A stretch of DNA of 39,951 nucleotides from an uncultured Oscillospiraceae bacterium. GTDB lineage: Bacteria > Bacillota > Clostridia > Oscillospirales > Oscillospiraceae. The stretch spans positions 1 through 39,951 of the forward strand of contig CAKUDE010000019.1 in assembly GCA_934645175.1 (NCBI GenBank), written 5' to 3'. The notes beneath the pieces are model-generated. The model searched no databases and was not told the origin of the DNA. It saw only the letters and a program-made list of their open reading frames with translations. Position 1 is the first letter of the stretch; every line of letters starts with the position of its first letter. Below, piece after piece: positions 1 through 8,354 of this stretch. The position numbers were made by a program, and so were the translations under genes.

Positions 1-84
1 GACGGAACGCTCCGTCCGGATGCTCTGGCAACCCGTGCCGAAGCTGCCGTCATCATGATCCGTTTCCTGGATAACGCAAACTAA
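1..84 (+). CDS. SLH-domain surface protein, C-terminal fragment
   Basis: Reading from base 1 gives 27 residues and a TAA stop. They contain the pattern DGTLRPDALATRAEAAVIM, which is the second half of an S-layer-homology (SLH) repeat (consensus: G-x-F-x-P-x-x-x-x-T-R-A-E-x-A). SLH repeats bind pyruvylated secondary wall polymers and hold proteins on the cell surface. The protein therefore ends in SLH repeats, like the protein encoded at 2166-6170, whose last repeat reads DATLRPSANATRAECATLM. The start and the rest of the gene lie outside the window, so its other domains are unknown. A strong terminator follows immediately. Confidence 0.85.
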   Translation, partial: DGTLRPDALATRAEAAVIMIRFLDNAN

Positions 85-92
85 ACAGCAAA

Positions 93-121
93 GGGGCGCC
101 CATACGGGCGCCCCCTGATTT
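93..121 (+). terminator. Rho-independent terminator of the SLH gene
   Basis: A perfect 9-bp GC-only stem (GGGGCGCCC / GGGCGCCCC, 93-101 and 106-114) with an ATAC loop is followed by a short T-rich tail. It lies 8 bases after the stop of the plus-strand SLH gene. It also sits just downstream of the minus-strand plsY stop and may serve both strands. Confidence 0.85.
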
Positions 122-145
122 TATGAGGAAAGCGCGGAACGCACT

Positions 146-760
146 TCAGGCGTTCCGCGTTTTTGAAATGACGGCAAAGAATTTCGAATGGCGGGCAATG
201 GCTGTAGTCGAAACTGCCGCACAGCCGAGAGCAAGGCTTGCGCGGCCTGTCAGAAGAAGGAACAGCCCGGCGCATAGGCCGAAAAGGCCGAATACAAGAA
301 TACTCATGCGGCGGTTGGAACGCATCCGTACGACGGCGGCAAAGAAAATATACAGTCCCGCAAGGAAAAACACCGCACGGGTCTGCGGCAATACGGCCAG
401 CAGCACGCCAAAGGAGGCGGTAATGCATTTGCCGCCGTGGAAATGATTCAGCGGTGCAATGGCGTGCCCCAGCACGGGGGCGAGCATCACGAGCGCAAAC
501 GCAAGGTTACGAGTATCGAGCGCCTTTGCGGCAAACCAGACCGGAACGAAGCCCTTAAGCAGATCCAGAAGCAGGCACAGAAGCCCGATGACAACACCGC
601 AGTGCGTAAAGACGTTGGCTGCACCGGGATTTCGGTCGTCGCTCAGAGCGGCGGGATCCTTGCCGCACAGCAGCTTCGGCAAGAATGCGCAGTACATGAC
701 GCTCCCGGAGAGAAAGCCGAGCACGATCCGGAACAGCCAGGCAAGTATGCCGTAGTTCAT
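146..760 (-). CDS. plsY: PlsY-type glycerol-3-phosphate acyltransferase
   Basis: This 204-residue polytopic membrane protein matches PlsY, which transfers the acyl group of acyl-phosphate to glycerol-3-phosphate to make lysophosphatidic acid, the first step of phospholipid synthesis. The visible signatures are: an N-terminal hydrophobic segment with GSVMY; RNPGAANVFTHCG in place of the usual GSGNxGATNxxR loop; DLLKG (usual D-x-x-K-G); and LGHAIAPLNHFHGGKCITAS (usual LGHxxPxxxxFKGGKgvAT). Length is normal for the family (about 200). The substituted first loop makes it a divergent subfamily member, so the exact substrate is less certain than the family. Its start codon overlaps the end of the upstream glycosyltransferase by 4 bases, so the two are co-transcribed and probably coupled in membrane-lipid synthesis. 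Confidence 0.85.
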   Translation of the reverse strand: MNYGILAWLFRIVLGFLSGSVMYCAFLPKLLCGKDPAALSDDRNPGAANVFTHCGVVIGLLCLLLDLLKGFVPVWFAAKALDTRNLAFALVMLAPVLGHAIAPLNHFHGGKCITASFGVLLAVLPQTRAVFFLAGLYIFFAAVVRMRSNRRMSILVFGLFGLCAGLFLLLTGRASLALGCAAVSTTAIARHSKFFAVISKTRNA

Positions 761-1866
761 CGCACTCCTCCTGCAACAAGCGCTGCAATCCGGTCGGCGG
801 CATCGAGCGGGAAATTCTCCCGCTGCCGCTGCCGAACGGCGTCCGCAAACGCCGGTTCACGCACCATCCGCCATGCGGCCTGCGCAGCCTCCGCAACGCT
901 TTTGACATGGACGGACGCACCCAGCGTGGAGAAAAAGCGGGCGTTTTCGGTTTCGCAACCCGAATAGGCCAGCAGATGCACCAGCGGCACACGGGCAACG
1001 GCGGCTTCGGTGCTGCTCAGGCCGCCGGGCTTGGAAATCACGGCGTCGGCGGCTTTCATATATTGCCATGCACGGTCGGTGAACGGAAGAATGCGCACGC
1101 GCGTGTTGCCGGAGTATATGGCCTCCAATTCCAATTGCAGAGACTCGTTGCGGCCGGTCAGGACGCAAAGACAGCACTCGTCCGTCTGCTTCAAGAGCTC
1201 GCCGCACAGTTCGCTTAGGCTGCCGCAGCCGACGCCGCCGCTCATGAGCAGGATCATCGGCTGTTCTTTGGGAAGTCCTAACGCATCACGCGCTTCCTCC
1301 TTAGACAGTTCGCGGGAAAATCGTGCGCTGACGGGAATTCCCGTAGCCGTAATGCGTGCATTCGGGATCCCGTTTCTGCACATTTCCGCGCGAAGAGCCT
1401 CGTGCGGGATCAGATAGGCGTCGAGCTTTGCCTCGCGATAGAAGGGAATACAGGTATAATCGGTCAGAACGCCGTAACATGGGACGTGAAGTCCACAGCG
1501 CTTCCGGACGGCGGTCATGGATTCCATGCCGTACAGGTGCGTGCAGACCACGGCATCGATACGGTTTTCGTACAGATAATCGGCAAGCCGCCGAGCATAG
1601 GTGGCATTGTAGAGATATATGGGTGAAATGATGCGGGTGGCGCTGTACCAGCCCCCTACTCGGTAGATCGCGCCGAATACGGCGGGCGCCCTTTTCATAA
1701 TGCCGCTATAAAGTCCGGCGGCGCGACGGGCAGCCTTGTCGCTGCGAAGATCCAGCGGGTCGGCGCGGAGGTACTCCGCCTTCCGGCGCTCCAACGCCTC
1801 GGCGACGGCTGCGGCGGCGCTGTTGTGTCCCTGTCCGGTCGCGCAGCTCAAAATTAAAACCTTCAT
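757..1866 (-). CDS. MGDG-synthase/UgtP-type diacylglycerol glycosyltransferase
   Basis: This 369-residue protein resembles the monogalactosyldiacylglycerol-synthase/UgtP family (GT28 type, GT-B fold). These enzymes move a sugar from a UDP-sugar to diacylglycerol, giving glycolipids and lipoteichoic-acid anchors. The N-terminus has the family signature with a GQGHNSAA loop (residues about 11-18). The C-terminal half carries LMSGGVGCGS and the nucleotide-sugar site SKPGGLSSTEAAV. No signal peptide or membrane span is seen, as expected for a peripheral enzyme on the inner membrane face. Start at 1866 is supported by AAGGAGG about 10 bases upstream. It is the first gene of a two-gene operon with plsY. 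The sugar cannot be told from sequence. Confidence 0.85.
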   Translation of the reverse strand: MKVLILSCATGQGHNSAAAAVAEALERRKAEYLRADPLDLRSDKAARRAAGLYSGIMKRAPAVFGAIYRVGGWYSATRIISPIYLYNATYARRLADYLYENRIDAVVCTHLYGMESMTAVRKRCGLHVPCYGVLTDYTCIPFYREAKLDAYLIPHEALRAEMCRNGIPNARITATGIPVSARFSRELSKEEARDALGLPKEQPMILLMSGGVGCGSLSELCGELLKQTDECCLCVLTGRNESLQLELEAIYSGNTRVRILPFTDRAWQYMKAADAVISKPGGLSSTEAAVARVPLVHLLAYSGCETENARFFSTLGASVHVKSVAEAAQAAWRMVREPAFADAVRQRQRENFPLDAADRIAALVAGGVR

Positions 1867-1897
1867 GCATGCGCTGCCTCCTTATTTCTGTGGAGGT

Positions 1898-1926
1898 AGT
1901 ATATCACCGTGCAGTGGGCGATACAA
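1898..1926 (-). promoter_or_regulatory. Possible sigma-A promoter of glycosyltransferase-plsY operon
   Basis: On the minus strand TTGTAT (1921-1926) and TATACT (1898-1903) are spaced by 17 bases, 32 bases upstream of the glycosyltransferase start. The -10 box is good and the -35 box is weak (only TTG conserved). Confidence 0.45.
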
Positions 1927-2100
1927 CATACATTGCGACCAATTTGCCCTATTTTCAGACGGCTTTTCCCAAAACAATCCAACATTTTACCGCCATTGTT
2001 TGCGCCGCCGCTTGTCGGAATCAAAAAATGCGCGCGGTGTTCATGTTTTTTTTACATTTATAAGTGACGTTTTCCCGTATCGGAAAATGAAATTATACTG

Positions 2101-2106
2101 TATAAT
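2101..2106 (+). promoter_or_regulatory. Probable -10 box of the repeat SLH gene
   Basis: A perfect TATAAT preceded by TG lies 60 bases upstream of the chosen start. No convincing -35 box lies 16-18 bases upstream, so the promoter would depend on the -10 region or on an activator. Confidence 0.45.
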
Positions 2107-2165
2107 GAACTTGTTGGAAAGATCGGCCGTTTTTGCGGTCACGGGACGAAAGGATGGATAAACAA

Positions 2166-5100
2166 ATGAAACAACGCTTTTTACACCCGCCCGCCCGCCT
2201 GCGCAGAGCACTGGCACTGCTGCTGGCACTTTGTATGGTCGCGGCACTCGTACCGGTATTTGAGGTTTCGGCATGGACCGGGATCTCCTGCGATCCGACC
2301 GAGGTCACCATTGTGTACGGTGTTCCCACGGAGGTTACCTTTACGATGTCGCGCCTCGACCCCAATATAAACTATTTCATAGGTTACGATTATGCGTATG
2401 GTTCCGCTGCCTATCTCAAACGCAGGCCCGCAGCTTCAAGAGTATCCATAACCGAGGACGATACGTATTATTATGTAACATATAGATTTGACGGCAGCAA
2501 CGATGCCGGAGACTACTACTTCAGGGTCCTTTATATGGATCCCACACAACGTTATGATATAGTCGGTGATACGCCGAATATCAAGGTTATCATCAAAAAA
2601 GCGACGCTGGATGCGGACGCACTTCAGAACAAGGGGGATTACACACTTTTCCGCGAAACGAGCAACGGAAAGCAGATATCGATTCCGATCGATGCACTTG
2701 TCGGCAATCTGCCGGAGGGTGCGAAGATCGACGTTACCATGCACGAGTCCGGCACGGATCGTATTCTCTCCGATGTGACGGTTTCCGAGGACGGAACGAA
2801 ACTGATCGGAAACTTCATTCAAAGTACGGCGGCGAAGGACAATCGTCAGGAGGGCATTGTGCTGGTGCTCTCGTCGAAAAACTACGAAAACTTCCGCGTC
2901 GAGTTTTACATTGTAATGAAGGACCTCTGCAGCCATTACTCCGAGGCACTGTCCGGCTACAGCTCTGCTACCGTGACGTCCGACGATCTTGCCGAGCTTC
3001 GGCGAATTGAATCGGAGCTGGCTTCCGTGCTGAGCAGTTCCGATTACACGTTGACCGAAGAGACAAAGCAGAATCTGGAATCCCTTCGCCGGAAGGCGCA
3101 GTCTCTCATCGATCAGTTGGAGCAGACGGCCGATGATCTTGCGAAAGTTCGGGCTGTCCTTGCAAAGTACACGACCGATAATGTGTCGGAGACTGGCTAT
3201 AGTGAGATCCTCGATGCACGGGACACGGCGCAGACGCTTGCTGCGGCGGGCAATCTGAGCGCTGATGTAAGGGATGAGATGGAAGCGGCGGTCGTAACAT
3301 TCAACGGCTGGCTCGACCGCATCCAAAGGGTCAGAGATACCTACAATGATATTATCGCCCGCGCGGCGGGCTACTCTATCGATACCGTCACGGCGGATGA
3401 TCGGCAGGCGCTTGACGCGCTTGCCAAGGAGGTAAATGATCTTCTGACCGCCAGCCAGATGACTGGCAACCTGACTGCCGAGCAGACCGCTTCGTTGAAC
3501 GGCATTGCGCAGAGTCTGAGCGATATGCAGAACCGCATCGATGACGTCAATAAAAAGTTTGACGACTATTGTGGATATGCCGATCTATGGGACCTTGATA
3601 CGGTGTCGGATGTTTCGACGGTTGCCCTGACGAAGCTGCGCAACGATATGGACGCGCTTCTGAACGGCTCCAACCTGACTGCGGCGCAGCGCCAGACGCT
3701 TCAGCAGAAGCGGCAGAGAGTTGAGGAGCTGCTCGCACGCATCGAGGAAATCCGTCAGGAGGTCGATCGGGTCTGCAATGCGGTGGACGGCTATGCACTT
3801 GAAACCGTTACGGGCGACGACCGGACTGCGCTGAACCGGCTGATGGCCGATATTACGGCCCTGCTTGATGCCAACCAGCTCAATATGGATCAGGAGGAAA
3901 ACCTCACGGAAAGAAAGCAGACCGTCGAGGTTCTGCTTGCCCGGATTGATGCGACTGCGAGGGAATATGACCGCATTTGTGCCGCAGTGGACGCTTATGC
4001 GCCGGAAACGGTTACGGACGACGATCGGACGGCACTTAACGGCCTGCTGACCGATCTTACATCACTGACCGCAGGAACGAATCTGACGGACGATCAGCGC
4101 GACACGCTTGCGCAGAAGAAGCAGGCCATTGAGGCTCTGCTTGCCCGGATCGACGCGATTGCGGATGAGTTTAGTCGTATCAATGCTGCGGTGGAAGGCT
4201 ATGATGTCGATACCGTGACGGGGGACGATAAAGCTGATCTTGAACGACTTCTCGCGGACATTACCGCGCTGGAAACCGGCGCCAACCTGACAAGCGCGCA
4301 GCGTGATACGCTTGCGCAGAAGAAGAATGCGATCAGCGAACTGCTTAAAAAGATCGAGAATACCGCCACGGTGGTTGATATACTCCGCCAGGGACTGTAT
4401 TTGCATAACGTTGACACGGTTCGCTCTGTCTTTGGTAGCGACATACAGACCTTTATCAAGCTTGCCGACCGTCTGCTGGAGGGCTCCAACCTGACGGCGG
4501 CGCAGCGTGACGAGTTGCAGACCGCAAAGAGCCACGGGCAGGCGCTGCTTGCGCGAATCGCGGAGGTTCTTGAAACTCTGGATCGTGCGGATGAGCTGAC
4601 CTCTGTCCTGAAGGAAAGCAACGTAAAGTCGAGCGATAAAGCGGCGCTCACGCAGTCGGTTGCCGAGCTCAACGAGCTCCTTGCGGGCGATAATCTGTCC
4701 GACCATGAACGCGAGGAGGTTCCGGGATTGATCGAAAAGGCCGAAGCGCTGCTGCGTTTCCTCGATGAATTCCAAACCCGTCTGTTTGCGCTGGCCGACG
4801 AGGTTGCGGGCTATCAGGCTCCGAACTACTATGTTACATCACTTGACCGCGGCGCACTGAAGGAGCTGGAACGGCGAATCGGAGGTCTGCTCGACGGCGA
4901 TAACCTGACCGTTGACGAACGCAAAACGGTCGAGGGGCTGCACAGTGATGTGCAGGCGCTGCTCACACTGCTGCGCGAGACTGCGGATCGTCTGCTGTAC
5001 GTCCTGCACGAATATGAGAGATATTCGGTGGATTCCGTTAAGACAACGCAGTATGACGCATTGACTGCACTGTATAAAGAGGCTTTCGATTTGGCATTTG

Positions 5101-6170
5101 ACGGCCATTTGAATGAAAGTGAGACCGAAATGGTCTACTACATACTTGACAATCTCCAGGACATGCTTGAACGGGTCGAAATGGTTCAACAGGCGCTTGA
5201 GCAGATTGCCGCAGAGCTGGAAACCATAACCGTCCGCAATGTCACCTCGGAAAATGCACAGAGGCTGCAGGAACTGCTTGTGAATATCGGAACGCTCTGT
5301 GCTCGGTATTCCGGCAACCTGACGGAGACGGAAAAGCTGCTGCTTGCGCGCCATTCCGAGAAAATCGAAACGCTTTTCGGCCGCGTCAACTGGGTTGCCG
5401 AAAGGCTCGCACTGTACAAGAAGCGCTACGGCAGTATTGGACTTCTTGACGAGACCGACCTCACGCTCACGCAATTGGAAGAAGACCTTTCCGGCCTGAC
5501 CGATCTCCTTGAGAGCGACAATCTGACATCCGGCGAGAGGGGCGAGATGGCGTATCCTCTGCAGATTGTGCAGCTCCTGATCGACAAGCTCAGAACCTTC
5601 GAGCGGATCGACGCGCAGTATACGGATATTCATGGCCACTGGGCTTACAATGAGATCCGTCATGCGATCTGGCTTGGTCTGTTCAACGGAACGGACGAGC
5701 ACAGCTTCACGCCCGACGGCGTGACGACGCGCGGTATGTTCGTTACGGTGCTCTGGCGTGCAATGGGCTGCCCTGATGCCGGCAACGACCAACCCTTTGA
5801 GGATGTAAAGCCGACCGACTACTATTCCGCAGCGATTGTCTGGGCAAATACGGAGGGGATCGCAAACGGTATCGACACGGCGCATTTTGCGCCGGATGCG
5901 CCCATCACCCGTGAGCAGGCGGCGACCATGATGTTCCGTTTGGCGACACGTCTTGGCGCAGACAGCGGCAAGCGTGCGGAGCTGGGAGAATTTGCCGATT
6001 ATACCGCCGTTTCCGAGTATTCCGCGGAGGCTCTGCGCTGGGCGGTTGCCGAGGGGTTGTTCCGCGGCTATGAAGATGCCACGCTGCGCCCGTCTGCAAA
6101 TGCAACCCGCGCCGAGTGTGCCACGCTGATGCTCCGACTTGTGCTCCTGCTTTCAAAGCAGGCAAACTGA
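2166..6170 (+). CDS. SLH-anchored surface protein with 13 helical repeats
   Basis: The product is a secreted protein of 1334 residues. The ATG at 2166 is chosen over upstream ATGs at 2133 and 2154 because GAAAGG directly abuts 2154, while 2166 gives usable spacing and begins with a proper signal peptide (positive start, Leu/Ala-rich core, EVSA cleavage region). After a beta-rich domain of about 250 residues come 13 degenerate helical repeats of about 68 residues (2955-5618). Three SLH repeats close the protein (5619-6170; DIHGHWAYNEI, TRGMFVTVLWRAMG, TREQAATMMFR, TRAECATLMLR). The repeats share a D-TV-x-x-D(D/R)-x-x-L start, an internal NLT-x-x-Q/E-R-x-x-L and an LLARI-type end. This suggests a long rod that holds the N-terminal domain away from the S-layer. 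Ligand and function are unknown. Confidence 0.85.
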   Translation: MKQRFLHPPARLRRALALLLALCMVAALVPVFEVSAWTGISCDPTEVTIVYGVPTEVTFTMSRLDPNINYFIGYDYAYGSAAYLKRRPAASRVSITEDDTYYYVTYRFDGSNDAGDYYFRVLYMDPTQRYDIVGDTPNIKVIIKKATLDADALQNKGDYTLFRETSNGKQISIPIDALVGNLPEGAKIDVTMHESGTDRILSDVTVSEDGTKLIGNFIQSTAAKDNRQEGIVLVLSSKNYENFRVEFYIVMKDLCSHYSEALSGYSSATVTSDDLAELRRIESELASVLSSSDYTLTEETKQNLESLRRKAQSLIDQLEQTADDLAKVRAVLAKYTTDNVSETGYSEILDARDTAQTLAAAGNLSADVRDEMEAAVVTFNGWLDRIQRVRDTYNDIIARAAGYSIDTVTADDRQALDALAKEVNDLLTASQMTGNLTAEQTASLNGIAQSLSDMQNRIDDVNKKFDDYCGYADLWDLDTVSDVSTVALTKLRNDMDALLNGSNLTAAQRQTLQQKRQRVEELLARIEEIRQEVDRVCNAVDGYALETVTGDDRTALNRLMADITALLDANQLNMDQEENLTERKQTVEVLLARIDATAREYDRICAAVDAYAPETVTDDDRTALNGLLTDLTSLTAGTNLTDDQRDTLAQKKQAIEALLARIDAIADEFSRINAAVEGYDVDTVTGDDKADLERLLADITALETGANLTSAQRDTLAQKKNAISELLKKIENTATVVDILRQGLYLHNVDTVRSVFGSDIQTFIKLADRLLEGSNLTAAQRDELQTAKSHGQALLARIAEVLETLDRADELTSVLKESNVKSSDKAALTQSVAELNELLAGDNLSDHEREEVPGLIEKAEALLRFLDEFQTRLFALADEVAGYQAPNYYVTSLDRGALKELERRIGGLLDGDNLTVDERKTVEGLHSDVQALLTLLRETADRLLYVLHEYERYSVDSVKTTQYDALTALYKEAFDLAFDGHLNESETEMVYYILDNLQDMLERVEMVQQALEQIAAELETITVRNVTSENAQRLQELLVNIGTLCARYSGNLTETEKLLLARHSEKIETLFGRVNWVAERLALYKKRYGSIGLLDETDLTLTQLEEDLSGLTDLLESDNLTSGERGEMAYPLQIVQLLIDKLRTFERIDAQYTDIHGHWAYNEIRHAIWLGLFNGTDEHSFTPDGVTTRGMFVTVLWRAMGCPDAGNDQPFEDVKPTDYYSAAIVWANTEGIANGIDTAHFAPDAPITREQAATMMFRLATRLGADSGKRAELGEFADYTAVSEYSAEALRWAVAEGLFRGYEDATLRPSANATRAECATLMLRLVLLLSKQAN
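2955..5618 (+). repeat. 13 tandem ~68-residue helical repeats (205 bp each)
   Basis: Thirteen head-to-tail units can be delimited by eye, each opening near a Tyr and a D/E-T/S-V motif and carrying a central NLT-like turn (GSNLTAAQR, GTNLTDDQR, GANLTSAQR, GDNLTVDER, SGNLTETEK). The stretch of 2664 bases divided by 13 gives 204.9 bases per unit, which fits a 68-residue period. Units 4-8 are the most alike, and outer units have diverged. The pattern recalls FIVAR/albumin-binding-like three-helix modules but was not matched to a named family. Confidence 0.75.
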
Positions 6171-6185
6171 GCAATCACGTTTTTA

Positions 6186-6217
6186 GCAAAGCACCCGCCC
6201 TGCGGCGGGTGCTTTGC
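6186..6217 (+). terminator. Strong hairpin after the repeat SLH gene
   Basis: A perfect 14-bp stem (6186-6199 with 6204-6217) with a CTGC loop begins 15 bases after the stop. No T-run follows it, so it is an atypical terminator or an RNA-stabilising 3' hairpin. The next gene starts only 25 bases further on and may receive read-through. Confidence 0.55.
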
Positions 6218-6242
6218 GCCTGAGGAAAGGGAGACGCCAACG

Positions 6243-6521
6243 ATGAAACGAATCCGGAGGCGCGGCGGCTTTTTCCCGTCGCTGCTGTTCAACCTGTTGT
6301 GGAACCTTGATGGGCTCCTCCCCGCTGCGGTTCTGTTGGGATTGCATTTCTGGCTTGGCTGGTCGCTGTGGTGGGCGGTGCTTGCTGCGGTGCTGTGGCT
6401 GTTGGGGATCATCCTTCGGATGCTGCTGATCGGCTGGGCAAGACGCTGCGGCGATACGCCGGATCCGCCGAAAAAGAACAAAAACCCGTATTCCGTCGGG
6501 AATCGACACTCACCGGAGTAG
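6243..6521 (+). CDS. Small membrane protein, unknown function
   Basis: The 92-residue product has a basic N-terminus (MKRIRRRGG), two closely spaced hydrophobic segments (about residues 13-33 and 38-64, rich in Trp and Leu) and a polar Pro/Lys-rich tail. This suggests a two-span membrane protein with both ends in the cytoplasm. A purine-rich ribosome site (GAGGAAAGGGAG) lies upstream of the ATG, and a clean terminator follows the stop, which supports a real gene. No family was recognised. It lies 72 bases after the SLH gene in the same direction, so it could be its operon partner despite the hairpin between them. Confidence 0.65.
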   Translation: MKRIRRRGGFFPSLLFNLLWNLDGLLPAAVLLGLHFWLGWSLWWAVLAAVLWLLGIILRMLLIGWARRCGDTPDPPKKNKNPYSVGNRHSPE

Positions 6522-6551
6522 AATAAAAGCCGCCAAATGGCGGCTTTTATT
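6522..6551. terminator. Bidirectional terminator
   Basis: A perfect 13-bp stem (6522-6534 and 6539-6551) with an AAAT loop has A-rich left and T-rich right ends, so it works on both strands. It separates the small plus-strand membrane gene from the minus-strand peptidoglycan-binding cluster. Confidence 0.85.
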
Positions 6552-6617
6552 GCGCATCCATCATCATGCGGCCGCGTCGTTTTGTTCCTCGCAGTGGCAC
6601 ATGAAAAGGACGGAGTG

Positions 6618-7205
6618 TTACGGCTGCGTCTGCTCCGTTTGGACGTGTGTGGTGGAGATACGCTGCGCATCTGTACCCTCGGGCGCGGTGCGAACCGGGA
6701 AAGCGCCGCTGCCGTCGCCCAACGTCAGGCGATACTGATTGGCAAGCTGCCGCCAGGTATGGCGATCGACCTCACCGGTCTGCGGGAGGCGGGAAAGCGC
6801 CTGAAGCCAGATAATCGCCTCGGAGGTGGCCGGATCGAGGATCCCCGTAATGCGGAGCCGGGGCATCTCCGGGAAGAATTGACCGAGCGCAAACAGCATT
6901 GCCTGAATCAGGGGGAGGTGCAGGTTATCCGAGCCCTTGGAAATATTCTGGTTCGGCTGGAGTGTCAGCAGCAGCGGCTCGGCGGGGTTGCGGCGCACTT
7001 GCGCCTCTGCATAAGCCTTGCGCACGGCGTCCCACGTTTCCTGATCCGCCGTCCCGGTTACGGGGAGACGATGCTCCTTCTGAAATGCACGGACGGCGGC
7101 TTCGGTTTCGTCGCCGAAAATACCGTCGCGCGCCAGATTGTCCGTCGTTTCCAGCCAGCGCAGCATGGTCTGTAGATCATAGATGGAAGTGCTTTGATTT
7201 GCCAT
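6618..7205 (-). CDS. Double peptidoglycan-binding-domain protein
   Basis: The 195-residue protein contains two PG_binding_1-type modules. The first is at about residues 8-65 (DGIFGDETEAAVRAFQ, then VTGTADQETWDAV), and the second is at about 90-160 (ITGILDPATSEAIIWLQ, then QTGEVDRHTWRQL). These three-helix modules bind peptidoglycan, usually to target hydrolases. There is no catalytic domain and no signal peptide or membrane span. The C-terminal 35 residues are polar and unstructured. A gap of 8 bases separates it from the SpoIID-like gene upstream, so it is the third gene of an operon. A role in spore cortex or coat assembly is an inference. Confidence 0.75.
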   Translation of the reverse strand: MANQSTSIYDLQTMLRWLETTDNLARDGIFGDETEAAVRAFQKEHRLPVTGTADQETWDAVRKAYAEAQVRRNPAEPLLLTLQPNQNISKGSDNLHLPLIQAMLFALGQFFPEMPRLRITGILDPATSEAIIWLQALSRLPQTGEVDRHTWRQLANQYRLTLGDGSGAFPVRTAPEGTDAQRISTTHVQTEQTQP

Positions 7206-7213
7206 GGTTCCTC

Positions 7214-8350
7214 CTAGTCAAAATCCGTATCGCCCGGACGCAGCGGTGTGCCGGGATACTGCGGCGAAATGCCTTCCGCCGTCGAGACAATGCCAGTAAA
7301 GCGGTCATAGAGCGCATACCACGTTGCCGGGCCGACAACACCGTCAACGCTCAGTTCGGCGAAGCGCTGGAAGGCGCGAACCGCAGCCTCCGTCCGGGAA
7401 CCGAAAATACCGTCGACAGCGACGTTCGGGATGGCATTGATATACTCTGAGAGCGTAGCGAGCATATACTGAAGCTGCCGAACCTGACCGCCGGTTGAAC
7501 CGGAATTCAGGTTTTTGACGAGCTGCCAGTTGAAGCTGTAGAAGGTCTGTCCCTGCGATTCCAGCTCCGAAAGGCGATTGACGCCGACATAGATACGCAC
7601 GGCGGTATACCATGTGGATTTCCCGGCGATTCCGTCGGGCGACAGACTAAAAATGGTTTGGAAGCGCTGCACGGCGCGTTCCGTCTGCGCGCCGAAGATA
7701 CCGTCGACCGGGTCGATGCGCGGAATGGAGGGATAGTCCTCGGAAATCCGATTCAGCATGACCTGAAGCTGGACGACGCCCACGCCGCGGGAGCCGGAAC
7801 GTAAAGGCGTGCCCGGATAAGAAGGGGAGTAGCCGCGAATCGGTGCGTCCGTGACGATCTCAACGCTGTTTCCGTAGTAACGCCGCAGAATCTGCACATA
7901 GTTCAGTCCCTGCTGCGCAAGGCTTTGTGAACCCCATTGGCTCAGTCCGGCACAGGTGACGGTCGTCCCATTGCAGAACTTTGCCGCTAACGGCTCGACG
8001 AAGCCTTTACGCCGCAGATAGTTGTTGAAGATCTCGTCAACGATACGGGAAACGCTTTGAAAGTAATTTCGGCCGTTGATGAATTTCTGATCAATGGCTG
8101 TAGAGGAGGTAATGTCGAAGTCGTAGCCCTGGCTGCGGTAGAACTCCGTATAGACGCGATTGAGCGCAAAGGAGATAATCGCCAGAATGTTGGCACGCAG
8201 CGCGGCCTCCTCCCAGGTCGGGTAGATTTCGCTGGAGGCAACGTTTTTCACATAGTTCGAGAAGCTGACGGTCACATTGGCCGCATAGGCGCTCGGCGCG
8301 CCGAGATGCACCGTGAGGGTTTCCGGAATGTACGGTAATACGGTCGGCAT
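7214..8350 (-). CDS. SpoIID/LytB-like protein with two peptidoglycan-binding modules
   Basis: The 378-residue product begins with a SpoIID/LytB-like domain (about residues 25-170). The segment YVKNVASSEIYPTW matches the region of SpoIID that holds the catalytic glutamate (here Glu41), and CAGLSQWGSQSLAQQG followed by ILRRYYG is the usual end of this domain. Two PG_binding_1 modules follow (about 190-260, DGIFGAQTERAVQRFQ; about 290-355, DGIFGSRTEAAVRAFQ). SpoIID enzymes are lytic transglycosylases that cut glycan strands denuded of stem peptides during engulfment. Unlike SpoIID, this protein has no signal peptide or transmembrane anchor, which is odd for a wall enzyme. It sits between two other leaderless proteins in a compact operon. 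Confidence 0.75.
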   Translation of the reverse strand: MPTVLPYIPETLTVHLGAPSAYAANVTVSFSNYVKNVASSEIYPTWEEAALRANILAIISFALNRVYTEFYRSQGYDFDITSSTAIDQKFINGRNYFQSVSRIVDEIFNNYLRRKGFVEPLAAKFCNGTTVTCAGLSQWGSQSLAQQGLNYVQILRRYYGNSVEIVTDAPIRGYSPSYPGTPLRSGSRGVGVVQLQVMLNRISEDYPSIPRIDPVDGIFGAQTERAVQRFQTIFSLSPDGIAGKSTWYTAVRIYVGVNRLSELESQGQTFYSFNWQLVKNLNSGSTGGQVRQLQYMLATLSEYINAIPNVAVDGIFGSRTEAAVRAFQRFAELSVDGVVGPATWYALYDRFTGIVSTAEGISPQYPGTPLRPGDTDFD

Positions 8351-8354
8351 GGCG

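Larger units (their letters stand above)
1867..2165. other. Divergent intergenic region, 299 bases
   Basis: This spacer separates the minus-strand lipid operon from the plus-strand SLH gene. It is AT-richer than its neighbours. The sequence shows the minus-strand promoter boxes (1898-1926), a T-rich stretch near 2046-2062 and a plus-strand TATAAT at 2101-2106. No further gene or structured RNA was recognised. Confidence 0.6.

Noticed and set aside
437..967. Plus-strand frame over plsY and the glycosyltransferase
   Set aside because: It is Arg/Ala-rich with no domain and lies opposite two recognised genes.
2133..2165. Upstream starts (2133, 2154) for the repeat SLH gene
   Set aside because: The ribosome site abuts or overlaps these codons; 2166 gives usable spacing and a normal signal peptide.
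2436..3326. Minus-strand frames inside the repeat SLH gene (also 4062-4775 and 4839-5885)
   Set aside because: They are antisense shadows of the helical repeats, with no motif, promoter or ribosome site.
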